A DNA stretch of 5,786 bases, taken from the NCBI GenBank assembly GCA_046482845.1, contig JAWOEJ010000178.1, positions 1-5,786 on the forward strand, given 5' to 3'. Position 1 is the first letter of the stretch. Each line of letters opens with the position of its first letter. Positions 1 to 5,725 of the stretch are shown here, one piece after another. This DNA is from DATFJZ01 sp046482845. GTDB taxonomy: Bacteria > Desulfobacterota > Desulfobacteria > Desulfobacterales > Desulfobacteraceae. The notes under the pieces were generated by a model. That model was not told where the DNA came from. It worked only from the letters and a program-made list of their open reading frames with translations, and searched no databases. Both the position numbers and the translations under genes were made by a program.

Positions 1-2426
1 TGTCGGCATCCTGCCCGATTACGTCGTCGAGGATTTCCCCCCAGGGCGCTCTGGATAAAAATTTCACCGGCCTCTTTTGGGTTGATCCTGCCGTAACTCA
101 CCTTTCTTGAACCTACAATAATCAGTCCGAACACAGAGACCTGTTCACTGGCCACCACTTCGCCCCTTTTTTTCTCCCAGTGGGGGTCCGACCAGGAATA
201 CGTACACAGATTTCCACCCAGCTCTTCCAGCCATCCAGGATCTATAGTGGCGGCAGTGCGGGCAAACAGCTGGGATGTTTCCACATACTCGGCTGCCACA
301 ATCCAGTTTCCAGGCTGCTTAAACAAACCTGAGCCGGGGAATATATATGCGTTTCTGCCCTTTGCCGCAGCAAATACATTTTTTTCCTTTTTATGGGCAA
401 TATTGGCCAGATATCCGCTTAAAATTGATTTATGAAGGGCAATATAAAATTCTCCGCCCAGGGCATATTCCTTTGATTTCAATCCCGCAGTACCCGGGTT
501 TACCAGCCTGGAATCTTTCTGCCTGCCAGGGGTAATGCCATGGTCTTTTAACACGGATGCAATCTGATAATGAATATCTTTCCACTCCCTCATTTTTTTA
601 AATGAAAGAAAATTGTCTTTGCAGTATTTTTTTATCTTTGCCCGGGTCTTCAGGGTTTTTTCAGACCGTTTAAAGGCCTTCCAGATATTGAGAAGGGTGA
701 TGAAATCCGAAGTATCATCAACAAACTGTCCATGTTTCTGATCCGCCTGCAATGATTTGTCATGGGGGCGCTGCCTGGGGTCTCCAACGGACAGGGCAGA
801 AACAATGATCAGGGCTTCATTCAGACAACCCCGCTGTCCGGCTTCAATGAGAATTCTGGAAAGCTTTGGATCCACCGGAATCCCCGCCATAATCCGTCCG
901 GTTTCAGTAAGAACAAAGGTCTTTTTCCTGCCCCTTTTTTTCCCGGTTATGGCGTTCAGTTCCACCAGGGTGTCAAACCCGTCCTTTATGCTTTTGGGAG
1001 AGGGGGCATCAATAAATGGAAACGCTGATATGTCCCCGAGTTTCAAGGCAATCATCCGTAAAATAACTTCAGCCAGATTGCTTCTTAAAATTTCAGGCGG
1101 TGTAAAACAGGGCCTGGCTCCGTAATCCGCTTCACTGTAGAGTCGAATACAGATACCGTTTTCAACGCGGCCGCAGCGGCCTTTTCTCTGATCAGCGCTG
1201 CTTTGGGATACAGGCCTGACTGGAAGGGCTGTGGTTCTTGTCCTTGGAGAATAGGCCGGAATACGGGCAAGGCCCGTGTCTATTACATATCTGATGCCGG
1301 GTATGGTAAGGGAAGTCTCTGCCACGTTGGTCGACACAATCACCTTTCTGCCGGGTCCCTGTGAAAACACCGCAGACTGCTCCTTTGCCGGCAGCCGGGC
1401 ATAAAGCGGCATTATTGACAGTCCCCTGTACTCCCTGCCCCTGATCAATGCCATGGTCTCCCTGATATCCTGCTCCGTTGGCATGAATATCAGCACATCC
1501 CCGCGCCTGGACATCCGGCAGATCTCATCCAGGGCCTCTGCAGCCGCCTCCACATATCCCTGATCATCGCCAGGGCTGTTTTCCCTGTCTGCATCTTTTT
1601 CATCCTCCTGTGACTGGGGGGCTTCATACCGGACATCCACGGGAAAGGTCCTGCCGGTCACCTCAATAACAGGGGCATTGTCAAAGGCCTTTGAAAATTT
1701 CTCCGTATCAATGGTGGCTGAGGTAACAATCAGCTTTAAATCTTTTCGTTTTTTCACCAGCCCCCTTAAAATCCCCAGTGCAAAATCAATATTCAAACTC
1801 CGTTCATGGGCCTCATCCACAATAATGGTATCATATTGATTTAAAAAGGGATCATTCTGGGCTTCAGCCAGTAGAATGCCGTCGGTCATGAGCTTAATAT
1901 AGGCATTGGGGTCTGAGCGGTCATCAAAGCGGATCTTGTATCCTACAGAACAGCCGGAGGTATCATTGAGTTCTTCGGCAATGCGTTTGGCCACATTTAT
2001 TGCGGCAATTCTTCTGGGCTGGGTACAGGCGATCTTTCCGGCTGTTCCCCTGCCGGCTTCCAGGCAGAATTTGGGAATCTGGGTGGTTTTTCCGGACCCT
2101 GTTTCGCCTGAAATAATCACCACCCTGTTTTTTTTTATTGCATCTACAATATCATCCATTTTCGCTGTTATGGGCAAATCTGGATTGTATTTCAATTCCG
2201 GAAGGGCATTCACCCGCTTTTCTCTTTTTTCAAGGGAAAGGGTCACTTGCTGCTCAAGCCTTGTGATGCGCCTGCCCAGTTCTTTTGTTTTGTCAGCGTG
2301 GGCCTCTTCTGGGCCGGACAATGCCTTAGCCTTTTTTTTAAGACCGGTAATCTCACGTATAAACCTGTACCGGTGCTGACACATGACCTGATTTATTTTT
2401 TTTTCTATTCTTCTTATACGTTTCAT
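1..2426 (-). CDS. hrpA: HrpA-type DEAH-box ATP-dependent RNA helicase, N-terminal part (3' end outside window)
   Basis: An uninterrupted minus-strand reading frame runs from ATG at 2426 to the left edge, giving about 808 residues of a family that is about 1300 long in E. coli. DEAH/RHA helicase motifs appear in order: Walker A GETGSGKTT (residues 107-115), TQPRRIAA (Ia), VDEAHERS with the DEAH box at 204-207, SAT at 236-238, a motif V region TNVAETSLTIPG, and QRKGRCGR (413-420). The HrpA-specific middle follows (FPGSGLFKQPGNW, SDPHWEKKRGEV). The C-terminal HrpA domain should lie off the window. HrpA is a cytoplasmic RNA helicase; in E. coli it is linked to fimbrial mRNA processing and to resolving stalled ribosomes. 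A second in-frame ATG at 2432 would add two residues. Neither start has a clear Shine-Dalgarno site, but homology to E. coli HrpA begins within the first ten residues, which supports this start region. The last 13 codons before the edge (from the G6 tract at 37-42) look out of frame; see findings. The gene is divergent from the ATPase operon. Confidence 0.95.
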   Translation of the reverse strand, partial: MKRIRRIEKKINQVMCQHRYRFIREITGLKKKAKALSGPEEAHADKTKELGRRITRLEQQVTLSLEKREKRVNALPELKYNPDLPITAKMDDIVDAIKKNRVVIISGETGSGKTTQIPKFCLEAGRGTAGKIACTQPRRIAAINVAKRIAEELNDTSGCSVGYKIRFDDRSDPNAYIKLMTDGILLAEAQNDPFLNQYDTIIVDEAHERSLNIDFALGILRGLVKKRKDLKLIVTSATIDTEKFSKAFDNAPVIEVTGRTFPVDVRYEAPQSQEDEKDADRENSPGDDQGYVEAAAEALDEICRMSRRGDVLIFMPTEQDIRETMALIRGREYRGLSIMPLYARLPAKEQSAVFSQGPGRKVIVSTNVAETSLTIPGIRYVIDTGLARIPAYSPRTRTTALPVRPVSQSSADQRKGRCGRVENGICIRLYSEADYGARPCFTPPEILRSNLAEVILRMIALKLGDISAFPFIDAPSPKSIKDGFDTLVELNAITGKKRGRKKTFVLTETGRIMAGIPVDPKLSRILIEAGQRGCLNEALIIVSALSVGDPRQRPHDKSLQADQKHGQFVDDTSDFITLLNIWKAFKRSEKTLKTRAKIKKYCKDNFLSFKKMREWKDIHYQIASVLKDHGITPGRQKDSRLVNPGTAGLKSKEYALGGEFYIALHKSILSGYLANIAHKKEKNVFAAAKGRNAYIFPGSGLFKQPGNWIVAAEYVETSQLFARTAATIDPGWLEELGGNLCTYSWSDPHWEKKRGEVVASEQVSVFGLIIVGSRKVSYGRINPKEAGEIFIQSALGGNPRRRNRAGCR

Positions 2427-2497
2427 AATCATACAAAATTAGCGCAGAACAGAAAAATGTCAATTTAAACCCTCCCCTTTTCCATTGCCATTCAAAT

Positions 2498-2522
2498 AAA
2501 AAAAAGATATACCCGTGTATAT
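2498..2522 (-). terminator. Possible weak intrinsic terminator (hairpin plus T tract) on the minus strand
   Basis: A 6-bp stem ATATAC/GTATAT (2507-2512 and 2517-2522) with a 4-base loop is followed, on the minus strand, by one C and then eight T residues (the A8 run at 2498-2505). This is the order expected of a Rho-independent terminator reading leftward, which would keep transcripts from the repeat region out of hrpA. The stem is AT-rich and short, so it could equally be a chance palindrome. Confidence 0.22.
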
Positions 2523-2534
2523 AGTAATCAGCCG

Positions 2535-2581
2535 TCAGTAATCAGTAATCAGTAATCAGTAATCAGTAATCAGTAATCAGT
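2535..2581 (-). repeat. Left heptanucleotide tandem array, 6.7 copies of TCAGTAA
   Basis: Six perfect copies of TCAGTAA plus a partial TCAGT run head to tail without interruption. A degenerate start (TAGTAATCAGCCG, 2522-2534) suggests the array once extended leftward. Read on the minus strand the unit is a rotation of ACTGATT, the unit of the large array at 2883-3022, so the two arrays are inverted copies of each other. Heptamer arrays of this kind resemble the short tandemly repeated repetitive sequences known from cyanobacteria. Their function is unknown. Confidence 0.95.
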
Positions 2582-2626
2582 ATCTAATCCCTGTTACTTG
2601 ATTATCAGGTTTTTATGGAAGAGTCG

Positions 2627-2656
2627 AGCGCCTCCCCCAGCGATTGCTCTGTCAGG
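2627..2656 (+). repeat. Left arm of 30-bp inverted repeat
   Basis: The arm begins AGCGCCTCCCCC and ends TTGCTCTGTCAGG. It is the reverse complement of 2790-2819 apart from two mismatches. Its GC-rich outer half contrasts with the AT-rich flanks. Confidence 0.9.
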
Positions 2657-2754
2657 GACATTGAAAACCAAGGGATATCAGACTTTTTTCCTGGCAGGCG
2701 TTGCAACAATCAAGCTGTTTGGGGACCGCAGGCCGCAGTGCCGCCGATTTTTAG

Positions 2755-2767
2755 CCTGACAGAGCAA
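2755..2767 (+). repeat. Internal extra copy of the arm-end motif CCTGACAGAGCAA
   Basis: This exact 13-base match to the start of the right arm (2790-2802) lies 35 bases upstream in the same orientation. It makes three copies of the motif in 180 bases, one of them inverted. The GC-rich half of the arm is absent here, so only the CTGACAGAGCAA part was duplicated or is conserved. Confidence 0.8.
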
Positions 2768-2789
2768 AAAGCCCTCAGACGGTCCCTGT

Positions 2790-2819
2790 CCTGACAGAGC
2801 AACCGCTGGGGGCGGCGCT
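2790..2819 (+). repeat. Right arm of 30-bp inverted repeat
   Basis: The arm begins CCTGACAGAGCAA and ends GGGGGCGGCGCT, pairing with 2627-2656 at 28 of 30 positions. On the minus-strand transcript one of the two mismatches would be a G-U wobble. Confidence 0.9.
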
Positions 2820-2882
2820 ATTCAAAAAAATTGATAGTCGAATAATAGTAAAAATATTGCATTTTAAATTCCAGGGTCTGAA

Positions 2883-3022
2883 ACTGATAACTGATAACTG
2901 ATTACTGATTACTGATTACTGATTACTGGTTACTGATTACTGGTTACTGATTACTGATTACTGATTACTGATTACTGATTACTGATTACTGATTACTGAT
3001 TACTTAAAACTTAAAACTGATA
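2883..3022 (+). repeat. Right heptanucleotide tandem array, 20 phased units of ACTGATT and variants
   Basis: Exactly 140 bases read as 20 unbroken 7-base units. The order is ACTGATA twice, ACTGATT four times, then ACTGGTT, ACTGATT, ACTGGTT, then ACTGATT eight times, then ACTTAAA twice and ACTGATA once. The core is homogeneous, with two G variants inside and divergent units at both ends. This pattern is expected from slippage or unequal exchange acting on the centre while the edges decay. The unit is the inverse of the array at 2535-2581. The array ends 33 bases before the TTG start of the ATPase and 18 bases before its Shine-Dalgarno site, so it occupies the place where a promoter or operator would be expected. 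Confidence 0.96.
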
Positions 3023-3040
3023 CATAGATACGCCCGGTAA

Positions 3041-3047
3041 AAGGAGG
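3041..3047 (+). promoter_or_regulatory. Ribosome binding site deciding a TTG start for the ATPase
   Basis: AAGGAGG is a near-perfect Shine-Dalgarno sequence ending 8 bases before TTG at 3056. The next in-frame ATG (3074, residue 7) is 26 bases away, too far for this site. The TTG is therefore the better start. Confidence 0.85.
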
Positions 3048-3055
3048 GGTAGGTA

Positions 3056-4969
3056 TTGGCTTCTGAAATCAGCATGATAGAAGACATGAAGGAAAATATA
3101 CCAAAAGACAGGGATACGGAAACCCTGTCAGGGGAAATTGTCGGCTGCCTGGTCAAAAAAGGGGCTGTTTCCGACAAACAGGTCAAACATGCCCTGCGGA
3201 TCAAATCCAAGCTGGCCTCCAAAGTGACCCTGCTTGATATTCTGGTGGATCTGGGATATTTAACTGACAATCAAATCAAGGAAACCCTTCGCCATGAAAG
3301 CCTTTCCATGAAAGTGGGGGACCTTCTCCTGGAGCTTGGGTATATCACAACGGAAAAACTCAACGCTGCCCTGTCCATCCAGAAAAAAGAAAAAAACAAA
3401 AAGATCGGTGAAATACTCATAGAGCAGAAATTCATTACGGAAAAATCCTTTCTTGAGCTTTTGTCCGTTCAAATGGGATTTCCCCATGTTGAACCGGATA
3501 TTCTGGATATTGATAAAAATCTTGCACAGAAAAACCAAATTTCCCTATACCGCAAAAATCTGTTCATTCCTGTTAAAAGAGAAAAAGGGAAACCATTTGT
3601 TGTGTTTGAAGATCCGTTGAACCCCGCCAGTGTAAAGGCGGCAGAAAGGATTTTTGGAGCGGATATGATCATCGGGGTGGCTTCCCACGGTTCTATTCTG
3701 GCGGCACTGAACAAACTGGATGCAAATCTCAGCAGAAAGGACAAAGCCATTGATCAGGATTCTGCCCAGGGAATTGCTGATTCCATTATTCAGCAGGCAA
3801 TCATGGAAGATGTCAGTGACATTCACCTGGAACCTATGAAGGACAGACTCCAGGTGCGGTTCCGCAAGGACGGGGTGCTGATCCACTACAAAGACTTTTC
3901 CGCAAGTGTTATTCCCATGGTGACAAGCCGGCTGAAAATCATGAGCAACCTTGACATTACGGAAAAACGGCGCCACCAGGGCGGCAGGATCACCTTTGAC
4001 TACAACGGAAATGAATATTCCCTGCGCATCTCCTTTTACATCACCATTCACGGGGAAAAAATTGTGATGCGCCTGTTGAACCGTATGAATGAGGTTCTGG
4101 ATCTGGATCATCTGGGCATGCAGCCTAAAATTTTAAAGAGATTTCTCCGGGATGCGGTAACTGTCCCAAGTGGTGTAATGATTGCAACCGGCCCCACAGG
4201 CTCAGGGAAAACAACAACCCTGTACAGCTGTATCGCCCATATTAAAACCCCCGAGATCAGCATCATAACAGCGGAAGATCCAGTGGAATATACCCTGGAT
4301 GACATTTCCCAGTGCTCCATAAACCCGGACATTGACCTCACCTTTGAAGAAACCCTCAAGCATGTTGTCAGGCAGGACCCGGATGTAATTGTTATCGGTG
4401 AAATCAGGGACCGGTATTCAGCCGAGGTGGCCATACAGGCCTCCATGACCGGGCACAAGGTATTTACGTCATTTCATACCGAAGACAGTGTCAGCGGTCT
4501 GGTCAGACTGATGAATATGGATATCGAGTCGTCCATGATCGCCTCAAGTGTGGTCGCCATCCTGGGCCAGCGGCTGTTGAGAAAAGTCTGCCCGGTATGC
4601 AGCAGCCCCTATAAACCAACACCTGAAGAACTTCAAAAAATAGGATACACCCCTGCTGAAATTTCCAGATATCAATTTCTCAAGGGAAAAGGGTGTACAA
4701 ACTGCCATCATACCGGATACAAGGGAAGAATAGCGGTTTTTGAACTCCTTGTATTAAATGAATTCATAAAGGATGCTGTTCTCAACAGCAAGCCCAGCTA
4801 TGAAATCAGAAAAATCAGCATGGAGACATCAGGCCTTGTAACCCTGTTTGAGGACGCGGTGTACAAGGCTGCCGCAGGCATCACAACCATTGATGAGATT
4901 TTCAGATGTGTGCCCAAACTCATTCCCCCAAGACCCATCAAAGAAATTAAAAGATTACAAGGGGTTTAA
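3056..4969 (+). CDS. GspE/PilB-family secretion or type IV pilus assembly ATPase with enlarged N-terminal repeat region
   Basis: This 637-residue cytoplasmic hexameric ATPase belongs to the type II secretion / type IV pilus extension class. Residues about 28-140 hold four helical repeats of the form 'hhxxLhxxGxhTxxxLxxAL', resembling the MshEN/T2SSE_N domain, followed by an N-domain continuation ending near residue 220. The N2 domain has the family signature SDIHLEP (254-260) and VRFRKDG. The catalytic domain shows Walker A GPTGSGKT (379-386, Lys385), the Asp box AEDPVEY (406-412), Walker B with GEIRD (Glu449), a His box TGHKVFTSFHT (465-475), and a zinc tetracysteine made of CPVC (512-515) and CTNC (547-550). 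All catalytic motifs are present, so it should be active. The zinc motif and Asp/His boxes favour GspE/PilB over the retraction ATPase PilT. No pilC, gspD or pilin genes are visible here, so the substrate machine is unknown. The start is TTG. A HDOD gene follows after 3 bases. Confidence 0.93.
   Translation: MASEISMIEDMKENIPKDRDTETLSGEIVGCLVKKGAVSDKQVKHALRIKSKLASKVTLLDILVDLGYLTDNQIKETLRHESLSMKVGDLLLELGYITTEKLNAALSIQKKEKNKKIGEILIEQKFITEKSFLELLSVQMGFPHVEPDILDIDKNLAQKNQISLYRKNLFIPVKREKGKPFVVFEDPLNPASVKAAERIFGADMIIGVASHGSILAALNKLDANLSRKDKAIDQDSAQGIADSIIQQAIMEDVSDIHLEPMKDRLQVRFRKDGVLIHYKDFSASVIPMVTSRLKIMSNLDITEKRRHQGGRITFDYNGNEYSLRISFYITIHGEKIVMRLLNRMNEVLDLDHLGMQPKILKRFLRDAVTVPSGVMIATGPTGSGKTTTLYSCIAHIKTPEISIITAEDPVEYTLDDISQCSINPDIDLTFEETLKHVVRQDPDVIVIGEIRDRYSAEVAIQASMTGHKVFTSFHTEDSVSGLVRLMNMDIESSMIASSVVAILGQRLLRKVCPVCSSPYKPTPEELQKIGYTPAEISRYQFLKGKGCTNCHHTGYKGRIAVFELLVLNEFIKDAVLNSKPSYEIRKISMETSGLVTLFEDAVYKAAAGITTIDEIFRCVPKLIPPRPIKEIKRLQGV
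4959..4964 (+). promoter_or_regulatory. Ribosome binding site for the HDOD gene, inside the ATPase 3' end
   Basis: AAGGGG ends 8 bases before ATG at 4973 and overlaps the last codons of the upstream gene, whose TAA is at 4967-4969. This arrangement indicates translational coupling. Confidence 0.7.
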
Positions 4970-4972
4970 CGC

Positions 4973-5725
4973 ATGAACCATCAGAACTCCATTATAGATA
5001 TCCTCAAGGCCCAGTTGAAAAATGGTGATTCCCTTCCCGTACTCAGCAAAAATTCACTGCAGCTTCAGGATGAAGTGATCAAAGCAGATCCTGATTTTAA
5101 AAAAATTGAAACCCTCATCAAAACCGACCCCTCGGTAACCGGCCATGTACTGAAAATGGCCAACTCACCGTTTTACAGAGGCCTTGAACAAATCTCCACG
5201 ATCAGGCAGGCCATGATACGCCTGGGCAACACAGAGCTGGGCAATATCATTTTACAGGCGGTTCACAAAAAAAATTTTCAGTCCCAGGATCCTTTTATCA
5301 GAAAACACCAGATAAGACTGCTCAACCATTCCATTTCCTGTGCAGTAGGGGCTTTGTGGACGGCAAGACACCTTGAACTCGAGGACATGATCCCCAAAAG
5401 CTTTATTGCAGGACTGCTCCATGACATGGGCAAACTCTATCTGCTGACGGCCTTTGAAAAATTAAAAACGAACAGGATCATAAAAAATTATCCTTCCCCG
5501 GCGCTGATCCGGGAAATCCTTGACAAACTCCACTCCCGTCAGGGATACGAGCTTTTATCCCATTGGAATCTTCCAAAGGAGCTGTGCCATATTGCCGGCA
5601 ATCACCACATGGAAAAATTTGATCAGTCTGACGTGCTTCTTGTACTGATCCGGTTTGTTGACCAGGTGGTCAATAAAATGGAAAAGGGCAATAAAGAAGA
5701 GGACACAGCCAAAATCGCCGTGTGA
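4973..5725 (+). CDS. HDOD-domain regulatory protein
   Basis: This 250-residue protein has no signal peptide or membrane segment and is almost entirely one HDOD domain, a degenerate relative of HD phosphohydrolases. The family features are LPVLSKNSLQL near the start (the LP...L pattern), an IKTDPSVTGHVLKMANSPFY segment (49-68), IRQAMIRLG (78-85), GLLHDMGKLYLL with H150-D151, then LHSRQGYELLSHWNLP (186-201) and GNHH (209-212). Candidate metal-site residues of the HD superfamily, H119, H150, D151, H187, H211/H212 and D230, are all in place, although many HDOD domains are thought to lack enzyme activity. HDOD proteins usually act as signalling scaffolds in motility, c-di-GMP or stress pathways. 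Start ATG follows the ATPase stop by 3 bases, so the two are an operon and the protein may regulate the motor. That link is inference from position. A short charged tail (residues 235-250) ends the protein. Confidence 0.9.
   Translation: MNHQNSIIDILKAQLKNGDSLPVLSKNSLQLQDEVIKADPDFKKIETLIKTDPSVTGHVLKMANSPFYRGLEQISTIRQAMIRLGNTELGNIILQAVHKKNFQSQDPFIRKHQIRLLNHSISCAVGALWTARHLELEDMIPKSFIAGLLHDMGKLYLLTAFEKLKTNRIIKNYPSPALIREILDKLHSRQGYELLSHWNLPKELCHIAGNHHMEKFDQSDVLLVLIRFVDQVVNKMEKGNKEEDTAKIAV

Larger units (their letters stand above)
2627..2819. repeat. 193-bp palindrome-bounded element (MITE- or BIME-like), no coding capacity
   Basis: The element is bounded by 30-base arms, 2627-2656 and 2790-2819, that are reverse complements at 28 of 30 positions. 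The interior of 133 bases holds no visible ORF of note. It does contain a further pair GGGACCG (2722-2728) and CGGTCCC (2780-2786), nested inside the arms, and an extra copy of the arm-end motif at 2755-2767. No transposase lies nearby and I find no convincing target-site duplication directly flanking the arms. It could be a non-autonomous transposable element, a pair of inverted REP sequences, or a structured RNA gene. The sequence alone does not decide between these. Confidence 0.6.
2433..3055. other. Divergent intergenic region made mostly of repeats, no protein gene seen
   Basis: This 0.6 kb gap separates hrpA (leftward) from the ATPase operon (rightward). Stop codons interrupt every frame and no convincing coding region or tRNA is visible. 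From left to right it holds an AT-rich leader with a small hairpin (2498-2522), a heptamer array (2535-2581), a unique spacer (2582-2626), a palindrome-bounded element (2627-2819), an AT-rich stretch (2820-2882), and a 20-unit heptamer array (2883-3022). The ATPase ribosome binding site follows. Promoters for both flanking genes must lie here or further out, but I see no pair of -35 and -10 boxes good enough to call. Confidence 0.85.

Noticed and set aside
757..1125. 122-codon plus-strand open frame
   Set aside because: It lies entirely antisense to the hrpA coding frame, which has clear helicase motifs. The translated protein has no recognisable features.
1906..2379. 157-codon plus-strand open frame
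   Set aside because: Antisense shadow of the hrpA Walker A and N-terminal region; no ribosome binding site or family features.
2458..2463. TTGACA on the minus strand as a -35 box for hrpA
   Set aside because: It matches the -35 consensus perfectly, but the sequence 16-18 bases on has only half-matching -10 hexamers and would start transcription at the ATG itself. Not enough to call a promoter.
2622..2841. AGTCGA at 2622-2627 and 2836-2841 as a target-site duplication around the 193-bp element
   Set aside because: The copies do not abut the inverted repeat ends symmetrically (the left one overlaps the arm by a base, the right one is 16 bases away), and six bases can match by chance.
2831..2860. 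TTGATA followed by AT-rich sequence as a promoter for the ATPase operon
   Set aside because: The -10 candidates at 17-18 bases spacing match only weakly, and the stretch is AT-rich enough for chance matches. It also lies about 200 bases from the start codon.
2883..3022. Possible CRISPR array
   Set aside because: The repeats are 7 bases long and directly adjacent with no unique spacers, so this is a simple tandem repeat.
3074..3076. ATG at residue 7 as the real start of the ATPase
   Set aside because: The strong AAGGAGG site is 26 bases away but ideally placed for the TTG at 3056.
3545..4111. 188-codon minus-strand open frame
   Set aside because: Antisense shadow of the ATPase N2 domain region, which is clearly coding on the plus strand.
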